A stretch of DNA of 64,000 nucleotides from Engraulis encrasicolus (taxonomy: Eukaryota > Chordata > Actinopteri > Clupeiformes > Engraulidae). A program made the position numbers and the translations under genes. Shown one piece after another: positions 12,610 to 25,040 of this stretch. How positions within the stretch are numbered: the stretch's first letter is position 1; each line of letters opens with the position of its first letter. Where the stretch lies: assembly GCF_034702125.1 (NCBI RefSeq), contig NC_085878.1, positions 19,233,588-19,297,587 on the forward strand, given 5' to 3'. The notes below the pieces were generated by a model. It was not told the origin of the DNA. It worked only from the letters and a program-made list of their open reading frames with translations, and searched no databases.

Positions 12610-12823
12610 CAGTGGTTCCCAACCTATGGGCTGGGGCCCACTGGTGGGCCCTGAGGGTATTCCAAGTGGGCCTTGAAATCATTTTCCAAAAATAATAATC
12701 ATATTTTGGTGTGTGTTGCTGTTGATATATTTGAGTTTTATTCTTAATTGGGTCAGAGGTGGGACCCGAACATTTTTGACAATTTCGAGTGGGCCCCAAG
12801 TTGAAAAAGGTTGGGAACCCCTG
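12610..12823. mobile_element. hAT MITE, CAGTGGTTCCCAACC type (copy A only)
   Basis: Starts CAGTGGTTCCCAACCT and ends AGGTTGGGAACCCCTG, near-perfect inverted repeats typical of Charlie-like hAT elements. Flanks TTCTAGGG (12602-12609) and TTCTTGGG (12824-12831) are an 8-bp target duplication with one mismatch. Copy B has the empty site TCTCTAGGGAGCAG near 35832. Length is 214 bp. Confidence 0.92.
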
Positions 12824-13927
12824 TTCTTGGGGGCATATAGCCAACGGAGCTCTCATTAATGTTTTCCACCATTGTTTGACTCTACCTCGAAATCAACATG
12901 GAAATTTGGAAGATCGCCTTTCGCTGTTTTGTCAATATTGCACCGTACGTACACGTCAGGTACACATTGTGACTGGTGCTTTGCACGGCAACGCGTTCAT
13001 GCACTTCAAGTGCATGTGCACATGTATCCCACAGCAAGCATAACCCTTGGCCTAAAACTAAGAGGGTGGAAAGAGTCAATCAAAGCTTTTGGTGGGATGC
13101 GGGAGTGCAGAGAGTGGAGGAAAGTTGAGAAAGAGGACAGAGGGGCAGAGTGGAGAGAATGCAGAGTAGAAGAAAGTTTAAAAGAAGGAGGGGTGGAGTA
13201 TAAATCAGAGGAGAGAGAGGGGGCAATGGCAGAGGAGAGAATGCATAAGAAGAAATGAGAGAACGTGTGGGCGATATGCAAGGAGATGGGTTGAGAAGAG
13301 AGAGAGCTGTGTGAGGACAGCAAAGGAGAGAAGCGAGAGGGGCATGACAGAAGAAGAAAAAAGAACGATAGAAAGACAGTAGAGGAATGAAGAACGAGGG
13401 GGTGAGGAATGTATAAACTATACTGCTGAATTGTAGGACGCAGTAACTCGAAAATGGTCGAAATTGAGTTTAGACTGGAAATGGGCTTTAAAATACCTCC
13501 TTTGTCTTGTGTAAAACAATTTGGTTCAACTTTGTACCGTTTCAGAGAAGAATCAAGGCGAAAATGCAAAAACTAACTACAACAAGTCCGACAGGCGGAC
13601 AACAGATGCGTCCGTCTATGCCCGTTCTGAACCTTTTTTGCCCAAACGCCCCCTTGGCCTCCTCATAACCTGTCAAGGCAATTTATCAATAAGCCTACCA
13701 TGTACTGTATAAGCCTGGATTTGAAAAAGTACCATAGGATTTCAACAGTGTTGGGCAATTTACTGAAAAACTGTAATGCATTGCTGATTACATGTTACTG
13801 TCTTTTCAAAATAATCCCTTACACTACATTTAGCAATGTGGGGACCTAAGGCGAATTTAGCTTAGGGGGGCCATCGGTCCATCCCATATCACATTTTTTT
13901 TAACATAAAATCTCTATTTTTGTTAGG

Positions 13928-13950
13928 TTTTTTTTTTTTTTTTAAATCAC

Positions 13951-13975
<25 letters not shown>
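13928..13975. repeat. Two poly-T runs
   Basis: T runs at 13928-13943 and 13951-13975 inside the 1.5-kb insertion of copy A. Confidence 0.9.
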
Positions 13976-13983
<8 letters not shown>

Positions 13984-15004
13984 AACATAAAAAACAGGCA
14001 AACATTACAACCCTTTCTGGACAGATTTCAATGAATAGGCTATTTGCAATTTTGCATAGGCCTACATTAAATAAACTAAAATGTGAAATTCTCTTTTCAC
14101 TTTAATATGAGAGCAGTGATGTCCCCCCCTCACTGAAGTGTTATTTCATGTGTGAGCATGATGCTGTCACCTATTTGAAGTGACGTTGATGTTGGATTTC
14201 ATGGAATACTTTTAAATGCCGCTTTGGGAAGAAAACAGAGTAGGCGACAGGTGAACTGTATTTCTGTCAAAACAGTGGTTTGCAGGCGTTTGCGTTTTCA
14301 CGTGGATATTGTCTTCGTGGACCGTAACAGACAAACCGTAAGTTCCATAAACTAATCAATGAGACATTGGCTACGTGTACATGATGTTTTTTAAGTCCGA
14401 TTTAATAAATGCGATTTAAATAGATCGGATTAAGAGTTATTTTGCGATGTGTATACATGGCACTTTCACTTAAATGCGATTAAACGTCTGGGGAAAATAA
14501 AGCATTGCGATTGGACTGAGGACGCACGTGCTGAGCGAGCCAAATAAGGCACGGGGGCGTGGTTCAATGCCACCGAGATGCAGGTCATCTTCCCCACGAA
14601 AATCGTTGCCTCAGGCGGACTGAAATCACAACATTTCCCCCTTTCTCCCTGGATCATTTACAATGCTACATTAGCTACCCTGTTAGCATAGAAAAACGAG
14701 TGGTCAAATGGTAATGTGGAGTAACTTTGTTGTGCTTCATTACTTCGTGGGGCACTTTTACATCAATATATGGAAGCCACAACATTTATAGTCGCTTAGG
14801 GACTTTAAATTAAGCAAAACTTTCATGTGAAAATCAACAGGAAGTGCCGCCATATTTTTCTCACTGGCAAAGAGCACGGTTGGTTTGCACGCATGAGCTC
14901 CAGGCCAAAACTGAGCGACTGCCACCTTGTGGACACAAGAGGGAATCACAGGAGGGAATCACAATTCAGAAACGCATCACGGGAGGGAAACACATCACGG
15001 GAGG

Positions 15005-15050
15005 GCGGACGGACGGACGGAGGGACGGACGGACGGACGGACGGACGGAC
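15005..15050. repeat. (GGAC)n array
   Basis: About eleven GGAC units with one AGGG variant, near the right end of the 1.5-kb insertion. Confidence 0.93.
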
Positions 15051-15200
15051 ACCAAAGCCTCTTATAGAGATGTGTGGGACGCATCTAAAAACTGATGTTA
15101 CTGCGCTTTTTTGTTTTAAGAGGTTACGTCTTGCAATCCATTAAGTCACGTGTAGTTTCTGCACTTATCATTGAAGCAGTTGTTTGGGAGTAGACAGTAA

Positions 15201-15744
15201 GCCCATACGACTTCATTGCGAGCGTCGACGTTGCGCAACGGACGTCAGCGAGAACTTGTTGTCACGATGTGGGTGTTATTAAATACAGCGCATTTAAAGT
15301 CGGCCACAAATATGAACGAGACGATGAGCTCGCACCGGTTTGCTCTACTAACACACCACGTGTGAGGAGTGGGGGGACAGGCAGTGAGGAGGAGCTGAAG
15401 TGGGGACCTGCGCAAACTTGTGTAGAGGTGTGAGACAAGACCCATATACACACGTGAGTGAGTTGTTGACCAACCAGTTCATGGGCGCGTGACCTCGGAG
15501 GCAGTCCGCCGACGAGCGCCGACGAGCGTTGAAGGGGATAAGCAACTGCAGAGGTTGCAAGATCTGACTGCAGCCGCATTCATCCCGCGATAGTTTTACA
15601 CCATGTGACATGTCACCTCGTCAACGCAACGTCGACGAAATTTCGAAGTTTGACAGGAAATCTAACCGTCATGCAGCATTTTCTATCCAGGGTGCATTGC
15701 TGTCTAAATGCGCATGCATGCGTTAACACATCTCGATCGCACCT
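15201..15744. mobile_element. 544-bp insertion with 5-bp AGTAA flanks (copy A)
   Basis: AGTAA occurs at 15196-15200 and 15745-15749, while B has one AGTAA at 39106-39110 in the same context. The ends do not look like an LTR (no TG...CA) and I see no clear terminal inverted repeats, though CGTCGACGTTGCG near the left end is inverted at about 15629. Class unknown. Confidence 0.7.
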
Positions 15745-16630
15745 AGTAATACCACAACAGAACACAGTAACTTCATTTTTCAGGTGAAAAGTCATGAGAA
15801 AGTATTTTTTTTGTGTGTGTGAATTTCCACCATAAAAAGTATTATGGAAGTGTCATCTCCACTTTACTTCCAACACAGTTGCCTGGCCAGAAAGGAAACT
15901 GGGAAGCCTTTTTTCTCAGTTTACCAGTAAGCTGATCTACTGCGTTCAGAGGGCAGTATACAGGCTGGAATATGCTTGTCGTTCGGTACGGTATATGTGC
16001 ATAATTGTGCTTCCATGCGTATTTTATGACCATTTAGCGCATGGTAGCTCACTTAAACGGAAGGTAATGTGACAAGTACTTGCATGGTGCAATATTGACA
16101 CAACCGCGAGTGCTGTCTTCTGAAAAATCAGAGAAGTCAGTGACAGTTGAGGTCACGGTAGAGTAAAGCAATGGTGGACAATTCAGAGGTAATTGACTAC
16201 CACCACTGCCCTAGATGATGCCTCTAATATCATGAGTAATGCTCTGACAGTTCTGCTACATGCGTTGAGCACTTGTTTTGTGCAGCATTAGGGAAGTGTT
16301 AGAGGCTCCAAGAGAAGAGGATCCACAGCTCTTGCTCTCTTTTCTATGGGCTGGACCTTCTGATATGAAAGAGTTTGACTTAACCTCAACCAGACCACAG
16401 CAGAGGGAGGGAGACAGGGAGGCGAAAGGAGATAGAGGCACTCCAAAAAAGGGAAAAAGGGAGAGAGGGTGATGGCTTGAATTAAACAGGCATATGAAGA
16501 AAAGAGAATCCAAGAGCCATGGGCAAAAGACAGAGCAAAGAGGCGGGGAAAGATTAAGGTAAAAGAGTAAAAGATAAGGAGAATGAGGAAACAAGGAAGA
16601 GAGAAGATGAACAAGATATAGTGGGTGGAG

Positions 16631-16721
16631 AGAGACAAAGAGGAGTGGGCGTGTGTGCGTGTGTGTCTGTGTGCATGTGTGTGAATGTGTGTGCATGCGT
16701 GTGTGTGTGTCTGTGTGTGTC

Positions 16722-16754
<33 letters not shown>

Positions 16755-16810
16755 AAGAAAGAAAGAAAGAAAGAGAGAGAAAGAAAGAGAGACAGAAGGA
16801 GAGAGAGATG
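16631..16810. repeat. GT-rich then GA-rich tract, copy A
   Basis: GTGTGT with C and A variants to 16720, then GAGA/GAAAGAAA to 16810. B is much reduced here (40080-40170). Confidence 0.9.
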
Positions 16811-16879
16811 GAATGGCAGACAGGCCGGGTGGGCGGGTGTCTGCGTGTCTCCAGACAGGCGGCGTGTTGAGTGTTGAGA

Positions 16880-16882
16880 TGG

Positions 16883-16980
<98 letters not shown>
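16880..16980. repeat. (GGCA)n array, copy A
   Basis: About 25 pure GGCA units. The B array (40245-40320) has about 19, a ready length marker between the two copies. Confidence 0.97.
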
Positions 16981-16981
<1 letters not shown>

Positions 16982-17750
16982 CCGCTGCTGAGGAGCTGAT
17001 AAGGAGCTCAGAGCAGAGTAGCATTCTGGGACACCGGCAGGGGAGTAGAAGCATCCGAGCAGCCTGACATCCCAGCCAATCACATCGCACAAAACAATTT
17101 CATCTCCCTCCCCTGGCCAATCATATCACACAAACAATTCCATCTCCCTGCAAGCCTACCCCCACCACCCAATCTCCACCCTCTTCACTCACCGCCCCCT
17201 CACTCAGTCCACTCCACCAAGCCCTCAAATTGTCATTATTAGCCTCAATAATAATGCTGGGGGAGGCCGTGGTGTGGTGCTGCAGAGTGCAGACACAGGG
17301 CCGGCTCCAGTGCTGTGGGGGTGGGGGAGCTGTGGTGTGGGGTGGGAGGGTACAGCCACAGAGCCCTCAGTGCCACAGCACCAGGCCAGCCTTGCTGGGA
17401 GCGAAGCCAGCCAGCCAGCCAGCCATCTCTGGCAGTGGGCTGCACCACTGGCCCTTTACTGCACTGGGGTTGTGTGATGTGGAGGATTCCCCGCCCATGC
17501 CTTCGGAAATCTTCATTAAGTCGGCACACCAATATATTGGCCGGCCACCAGAGGCATAGAGAGATCTCACGGGTAAAAGGAAAAAAACCCACCAGATGCA
17601 TTATTCATATCCACTGAGCTGAGCAAAAGACTGACGCGCAAAACCGTCACTCTCCCCTTTTTTCCCCCTCGAATCCCCGGAGGCTGTGGACTTTATGAAT
17701 GGTAAAATCACAGGAGACTGAAGCTTCCAGTAACAGAGACAGAGTGAATG

Positions 17751-17770
17751 AGAGAGAGAGAGAGTGAGAC

Positions 17771-17844
<74 letters not shown>
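17751..17844. repeat. (GA)n, copy A
   Basis: Nearly pure GA with a GTGAGACAGACA interruption; B counterpart 41095-41272. Confidence 0.96.
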
Positions 17845-17846
<2 letters not shown>

Positions 17847-18900
17847 CTTTTCTTGTGATCTGAGTGCGCAGTAGTGATTTTGCGTTGGTTGTACGGTAGT
17901 TGAGGCAGCTAGGCCAGGGTGACACAGGCAGCAGGCACATGCATAAAACATGTTTCTAATCTGCTACAGCTGTAGGGACCATCTAACATGAGAAAGAGGA
18001 GCGTGTTCAGACACAGGCTGCGGCTTAGGTTCTCCCTCAAGGAGTCCTCACACACAATACTTATTCTTCACCCTCAATAAGAACACTACCACAGTAGGGG
18101 AGAACAACATGACACTTACAGTAGGGTAAACAAAAAAACAAATGATCATGATGAACGATCACACAATGTTAAAGGTAAAGTTAAAAGATTAAAACAAAAG
18201 AGAACAAAAACAGAAGAACACCAAAACAATGTTTTAAAGCATGCCACCAACATAACCAGCTCATCATAGAAAAATTGACGAATGTATTCCTCAAACGATG
18301 TTGAATTATGACACTGGTTCCAAAAGAAAACCATCAAATGGTGTTCCCTTAATAACAGTAGTTTGGTGATTTAGGCTTCGGCAAAACAGCCCAACCCACA
18401 ATTCTATATTAAAAGCCCATCATAATCTCTCCAAACCTTCACTGTAAGTCCAAATGAGTTTCGTTAGCAGTTTGACAAAGTTTGCTCTGTGACTGTGAAG
18501 CCAGCTGAGTGCACAGCCTGCATATATGCACCCCATTCATCTTGCAGGCGTTTCAGGAGGGTTTCAAAGGCCTGTCAATCAACAATAATCCTCAAACCTC
18601 CGAGCTTCAAAGGCAAGAGCTTCGGCACATCAGCAAACTTTAACACACACTTTGATTAAGGGCACATGGAGAATTGAATCGGCTCTCCAGGACGTGCTAA
18701 ACAGTTGCATAGCTCATAGTTGATAATTGCAGTTCAGCTAAATAAAAAAAGATCACCTTCTGTCTTCAGTAAATATATGATAACAAATGATTGAAAACAA
18801 ACATACCTTTACATCCTTGTTTTTAAATATCCCCAAATACATACACACATTCAAAATGCTCTCTGCATTATACACAAGACAGCCAAGTCTGTAAAGGTTC
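17845..18900. other. AT-rich unique sequence ending copy A
   Basis: About 18411-18610 differs from 41848-42047 at only about four positions in 200. This may reflect recent separation rather than conservation. No gene seen. Counterpart 41273-42338. Confidence 0.6.
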
Positions 18901-19000
18901 NNNNNNNNNNNNNNNNNNNNNNNNNNNNNNNNNNNNNNNNNNNNNNNNNNNNNNNNNNNNNNNNNNNNNNNNNNNNNNNNNNNNNNNNNNNNNNNNNNNN
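18901..19000. other. Assembly gap (100 N)
   Basis: Exactly 100 Ns, the usual placeholder for a gap of unknown size. It cuts copy A just where copy B continues (about 42338). The sequence after the gap (19001 on) does not continue the copy B sequence. Confidence 0.99.
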
Positions 19001-19270
19001 GTGTATCCCAACCTAAATATAATAGATACATTGTAAAGTCAACTGTAAAATGGAATGCCACCAAAATGTGATCGTGAGCCGTGCTAAAAATGCACTGTTC
19101 AATAAAAGTTTGGGATTTCTCATGGAGGCTTTGTTGACACAGCAGTGGCAGTTTGACATGAAAAGTTTGTCAAATCACTGAATGGATTCTATTTCTTTTG
19201 TGATGTGCTGCTTTGGAGCAAGGGGACCAATCTGTTCCCTCACAATGGCCAGACAAGCCAGCAAAATGCG

Positions 19271-19337
19271 CCCCCCCCCCCCCCCCCCCCCCCCCCCCCC
19301 ATGCGCGCCCCATGCGCTAACCCCCCCCCCCCCCCCC
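19271..19337. repeat. Two poly-C runs
   Basis: C runs at 19271-19300 and 19321-19337 with ATGCGCGCCCCATGCGC between. Lengths are likely to be unreliable sequence. Confidence 0.9.
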
Positions 19338-19504
19338 TTAACCGTAAATCACTTGTTTGAAATGTTTGATTACCGTCGTTTCCAGTTAGCCTTCAGTCGC
19401 GCTTGATTGTTGACGTCCGTCCACATTATTCTTCCCACCTCGAGGCTTAAAGTTGATTTTGTCTGTTTTTCTCATGAAGACTTCACGTATGGCGCGAGTT
19501 ACTG

Positions 19505-19805
19505 TTGGGATACCACTATTATGTCATCGATAGTCTAGTTATATCCACTGACTGTCATCGACTGAAAGTTACGATATGGTGAAAAAACGGGAAATAGCGT
19601 GGATCACTCAAACACTTGAGGTTACCACTATTATGTCATCGATAGTAGTTATATCCACCGACTGTCATCGACTGAAAGTTACGATATGGGGAAAAAATGG
19701 GAAATAGCGTGGATCAAAACTGTTAATTGTGATATTAATTTGATGGTGGGGATGTTGATTCCTTGTGTAGTCACCACCGACTGTCATCGACTGAAAGTTA
19801 AGATA
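19505..19805 (+). repeat. ~115-bp tandem repeat, about 2.3 copies
   Basis: CACTATTATGTCATCGATAG to AAATAGCGTGGATC occurs at 19511 and again at 19626. A third partial unit (ACTGTCATCGACTGAAAGTT) is at about 19780. Confidence 0.88.
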
Positions 19806-20438
19806 GGGCCTATATCCCCTGCATGAGACTGTCAACTTTAGTGACTCAGTTTTGAAAATATGATTCAAGTCATTAAAAGAGGTGTTGCCCATAAATTGAC
19901 AGACATCTGCCAAAACAAAGCTACAATACGCTATCTGCTATCTGGGAATATCTAAACCGCGCTTGTTTATCCCCATAGCACATCATTTCATATGGCAATG
20001 TTGCCTTGCGAGACAGGCCCACGTCGCATTGAAACCAAACCAACAGCAAATTAAACAACCCGTAGTCAGGCCCTGATCCCAAACACTTTCTCCAGTCCGA
20101 GTCCTGTATTTGCGCAAACTCAGCTCAGTCTCTTTCATATGGCACGTTTCTTAACTTGCTCAAACGAGAGGCTCACATTTTTTTAGTGGTCAGCAGCCGC
20201 ACATTCTTATTAAACTCCGCACGAACGATTGCACACCCCTGTGTGTGAAATAAATAAAGTAATGGTTATTAAAACAGTCCTACGTGGACCATGGCCGATT
20301 GAAACGTCTTCCATGGAAAATCAAGGTAGCTCATTTAGATGAGGCAGCGCTATCAAGTAAGGCTACCTGTCGCTCATCTCGACAAGGCAACTCATCTGAA
20401 CAGAACGCCGGCCCATGCTTAAGTACACCCAGCCCTTC

Positions 20439-20569
20439 CACACACACACACACTCACTCTCTCTGACACACACACACACACACAAAGGTGCGCGCGCACA
20501 CACACACACAGACACACACACACACACACGCGCGCGCACACACACACCAGCACGCACATGCATACACAT

Positions 20570-20665
<96 letters not shown>

Positions 20666-20675
20666 ACACACACAC
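20439..20675. repeat. CA/CG/GA-variant (CA)n array
   Basis: Mostly CA with GCGCGC and CACTCTCT islands. The last 110 bp are nearly pure CA. Confidence 0.96.
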
Positions 20676-22567
20676 CTTCCTCCCTTTCTGCTCTCCTGGA
20701 GTGTCAGCCTTTGAAAGTCTATTTGTTTTGCATGAGAATGATCACTTGGTTAGCTTGCATTCATTAAAAGGTTAGAGCTGTCCCGCCTTATCACCGTAGC
20801 AGCCGCGGCGACGCCTCCTCCACGTGCGGAATGTGCCACGAGGATCACGAGTCGCTTTCTCCGTCAGACAGGCGGGCGTGTGTCGACATCCCATCTCTCT
20901 CTCTTCCTAAATACCCAGCACCTTTCCAGCAGACAGTTTGTTAGCAGAGAACAGCAGTCGTCACAAAAGGTGCCACGTTATCAGCCCGCTCTCACATTTC
21001 TCCAGTCTTCGCCTCCGTTCGCCTCCACCTTTGAGAGTTTTGGCCCTCGTGCACAAATTACCGCCGACTCCTTGAAAAAAACCCAAAGCCGAAACCTCAT
21101 GACTTATATATGGAAAAAGTTGTATCAAGGCTGTATGGCGAATGCGTTTGGGGCATTGACAAATCGTAAGGTGTTCTTTTGAATTAAATATGACTCCTGG
21201 AACTGAGAGAGTAATTTGTCTGTAATAAATGCAAAACATGCTATGCAAAATACCCTTAGCAACCTATGCATTAGCAGTGTGTTGCCAAACAACAGGTAGC
21301 TAAGGAGCATCTAAACGTGACATCTTTATTTAGACGATGTTATTACAATCCAGAGTGCAGAGACATAAAATATTTATAGCTATGGTAACAGGCTCCTGCA
21401 AACCTCTGGGCTGCTTAGAAACCTGCTCTCTCCCTAAGTCTATAAACTAAATTACATTCTTGTATGAACATCCCCATCCTTAATAAAATTGATGCTTTGC
21501 ATTCCGACGATCGATACATGCACCGTAATGGAATAATGAATAATAGACCAACACACCAAAAATATGCTAATACTATTACCAACGATTACTCAAAATGATT
21601 CAGTACCCTGTGTCATTGCTGAGGGCGCGATGGTCCAACATTACATGGAGAGGAAGAGTCACGACCCAGATCGACCCAGCGAGTCTGGGCCCACTAAAGT
21701 GAAATGTAATCCCCAAAAGAAACTTAAACCAAGACGGCTCTCATAAAATAAAACCGCTCTGCTTTAAAGGTTAATTCATAATGAAACACATTCAAACAAT
21801 AGCAAGGCCTTTGTTAGCATAAGACCCTGCTTAAAGAGGACTCAGCAATGCTATAACAGCAACGTTGCCGTCGTTAGTCAGATGGGAGTCAGCTAGTGAA
21901 GGAGGCACAGGCTCTAAGATGGAGTGCTGTCCAGTAGGAATACCTAAGTACACCATGTACTCTAGCCCTTATGCTAATGCAAAGCTATTTTTATGTGCCT
22001 TGGTTAAGTTTCCCTTTGTTAAGATTTACTTTTTGGGCTTTTTGGCATGGCAAAGAGATGACAGAAAATGAGTTGGTGAGAGAGAGAGGGGAAAGGGTTG
22101 CAAAATGACCTAGGGTCCAACACGGGTCCCCATGGGCAATTTGTCCATTAATGGTTAGATGATGTTGTCTTGTGAAATAGCTTGGCACAATCCTTGATGT
22201 TTGCACACTCCTTTGGATTTTTTCTTCTTCTTTAAGTTCTTCTTTTTCTTTTTATTCATTCATTGGCATGATGGCATATTGACCTTGTAGTCCGACTGCA
22301 TTAGTCTAATGTGCCACAGCAACCACAGCAGTGTCCTGTAAAGCGTCTTCTTTTTTTGTTTTTTTGTTTCTTCTTTCCCCCACCTGTTAACAGAATGCAA
22401 TGGTGCTTAAACTAGTTCAGACTTCTAGATGGATGGCTTCGGGCTTCTAAAAAAGCCAATTCAGCCACAGGGCAGTGTGTCGCAGCGCAATCTGTGCCCT
22501 TCCATGCGGAACCACAACCTACTGAACTGCACAGACACACATGCATGCACGCACGCCCGCCTGGGCG

Positions 22568-22571
<4 letters not shown>

Positions 22572-22633
<62 letters not shown>
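22572..22633. repeat. (GA)n
   Basis: Pure GA run preceded by ACGCACGCCCGCC. Confidence 0.97.
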
Positions 22634-22637
<4 letters not shown>

Positions 22638-22859
22638 AGAGAACATGAAAGCCTATAGTTTGTGTGTCTACGAGCATGTCTATGTATGTGTGTGTGTGCG
22701 TACAGTATACAGTATATGTGTTTGTGCATTATGCATGAAGCCAAGTCTGTGGCAGCAGAGTGCTGCTGCCTCGCAACACATCAGTGGTAAAAGGCGGTGA
22801 TCCCCACCCCTTCCTATGCAGAGGATGCTGGTTGAAGGAAGAAGATGCAGGCCTGGAGC

Positions 22860-22985
22860 ACATAGCACAGCACTGCATAGCGCAGCATATCGTAGTGTAG
22901 CATAGCGTAGTGTAGCATAGCGTATCGTAGCGTACCATAGCGTAGCATAGCATAGAGTAGCGTAGCATAGCGTTGCGCTGCTGCG
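22860..22985. repeat. Degenerate GCATAGCGTA satellite
   Basis: About 125 bp of 5- and 10-bp units on the theme GCATAGCGTA, with changes such as CGTAGTGTAG and CGTACCATAG. Confidence 0.85.
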
Positions 22986-23119
22986 TTGCATTGTGCCGGT
23001 GCTGATAACCCCGGGTACAACAGGAATAATAAGCTGTGAAAGTGACTCATTAGCCAGGCGACACACCAACCAATGCGACTCACATCCAGCACTGTGAGAA
23101 GACAAATACAGATTCTCAA

Positions 23120-23136
23120 CACGCCCACACATGCAT

Positions 23137-23170
<34 letters not shown>

Positions 23171-23215
23171 GCACGCACGCACACACACACATACACAAAT
23201 ACATGCATGTACACG
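23120..23215. repeat. (GCAC)n array
   Basis: GCACGCACGCAC units followed by CA-rich sequence. Confidence 0.92.
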
Positions 23216-23293
23216 TGCACATACACACACAAAGCAATGAGGAAAATAAAGGACAAGGCCTTCATGTCGATATTGATTGCCATCAGCAGACCC

Positions 23294-23407
<114 letters not shown>

Positions 23408-23598
23408 GGCTTCCTTAATCCTCCAAGAGAGCCACTTCATCAGGAGGGGCTGCAGTAGAACAGTATATCCTATAGTGGTGGAGAGGGGGGGGGCTTTCAT
23501 TACCGCCCACTCACACCACCAGGGCCCTCGTCATATTGCAATTTAGCAGGGGAGATGTATGGCAATATGACAAGAGCTCATGCATGGAAAAACACCCA

Positions 23599-23599
<1 letters not shown>

Positions 23600-23697
<98 letters not shown>
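23600..23697. repeat. (CA)n
   Basis: About 97 bp of pure CA, 200 bp from the opposite-sense (GT)n at 23296; the two could pair as an inverted repeat. Confidence 0.98.
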
Positions 23698-23810
23698 ACT
23701 TGAAAAGTCCTTCTCTTCTGCGCATCGGAGTGCTTGAGCAACTTCAAAGAACCGAGTGCAAGAAGGTGCAAGTGGAAGTTGCATCTCCTGAAGCCGTCTC
23801 CTTTTGACAC

Positions 23811-24002
23811 AGGCAGGCAGACACACAAGCAGGCAGGCAGACACACAAGCAGGCCGGCAGGCAGGCAGGCAGGCAGACACACAAGCAGGCAGGCAGACAC
23901 ACAAGCAGGCCGGCAGGCAGGCAGGCAGGCAGGCACACAGGCAGGCAGGCAGATAGACAGGTAGGCAGGCAGACAGGCAGACAGGCAGACAGGCAGGCAG
24001 GA

Positions 24003-24037
<35 letters not shown>

Positions 24038-24042
24038 CACAC
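23811..24042. repeat. (CAGG)n/(CAGACACACAAG) minisatellite
   Basis: GCAGGCAGGCAG units mixed with a higher-order unit CAGACACACAAGCAGGC that appears four times. Confidence 0.92.
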
Positions 24043-24737
24043 AGGAGGGAGAATGCCCATGAAAGAGGTCACTGTATTTCATCGCTACGCAACGCCTGTC
24101 AACACCCCCCCCCCCCATCTCCACAACTCCACATCTCTCTATTTCTCCCCTCCCTCCCTTCCTCCACCTTCCTCTTTCAAACAGTGGAGATGAAAGTTCC
24201 TCTAGTGAGCAGCTAGGGAAGAGGGCAACACGTAGAGCAGAGAGCAACAAGTGTGTACGAGAGAAGAAGAGCACTTTTCCTGAATTAAAATGCCTTCAGT
24301 GGGTTGCACTGTTAAATGATGAAATCATTATGCGAGGGGGAGAGAACGAGCTTCTTCTGGTATGTGGACTGAATACCAATAAGTGTAGGGCCGAAGAACA
24401 CAGACAAATTATGAAAATTGTTTATGATGTTGGTGGTGATTTCATGCAGTCTTCAAGAGAGAGGCCATACGGGGATACGCTGCTCATGCAAAATGTATGT
24501 TGCCATGGAGCCGCCCGTCACACTCCCCTCTCATTTCTACCTGCTGGGCAACAATACCTTTGAATTAATCCCCAAAATACCCAAGACCTTCAGATTAACT
24601 TCCTGAAATAAACACTTCCTCTGGCACACTGCATCACTACACAGCACAAAAACACACACAAACCAACACACCATACATACAGTATAGTATAGTGGCATAA
24701 AATGCCTACATGCCCCTGTTCAAATGTCAGGTTTTGG

Positions 24738-25040
24738 GGATTTTATGGAAGAGTATATCAGCGTGGCACATGTTGATGTGGCAATATTTGTCCACTCCTC
24801 TTTGCAAAAGCCCTCCATGTCTGACAGATTGCAAGTGCATCTCCTGTGCACAGTCCTCCTCAGATACAAGATTGATCTTTTGGACTTTTGGAGTTCAGAC
24901 CTGAATAACATTTGGGTGATCTGAGGAGGACTGTGCACAGGAGATGTACTTACAATCTATCAAATTTTGAGTTCTTTTTCAAAGAGGAGTGGACAAATAT
25001 TGCCACATCAACATGTCCCACGCTGATACCAAAAAAGACT
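24738..25040. mobile_element. Hairpin (foldback) MITE, copy B
   Basis: Same inverted-repeat structure as 141-450, with arms around 24738-24868 and 24920-25040. Confidence 0.8.

Larger units (their letters stand above)
13581..15086. mobile_element. ~1.5-kb insertion inside the split MITE (copy A)
   Basis: Defined by comparison with B, where CTAC joins directly to AAAAACTGATG. It contains a fragment of the common fish CAGTGTTGGGCAA repeat (about 13747), two poly-T runs, a stretch starting GGCTACGTGTACATG (about 14369) that recalls a widespread fish repeat, and a (GGAC)n array. AGATGCGTCC at 13602 and its reverse complement at 15077-15086 may be the element ends. Confidence 0.65.
13419..15960. 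mobile_element. TATA-flanked MITE in A, split by two insertions
   Basis: Ends match 38846-39329. The element sequence is found at 13419-13580, 15087-15200 and 15745-15960, separated by blocks of about 1.5 kb and 544 bp that are absent in B. Confidence 0.85.

Noticed and set aside
15201..15744. Solo LTR
   Set aside because: A 5-bp duplication fits, but the ends are GCCC...ACCT rather than TG...CA, and no poly(A) signal or primer site is evident.
16256..17092. 278-codon minus-strand frame and its counterpart at 39698-40534
   Set aside because: The length comes from the GGCA array (Leu-Pro-Ala-Cys repeats) and GA/GT tracts. The two copies differ by indels there, with no domain.
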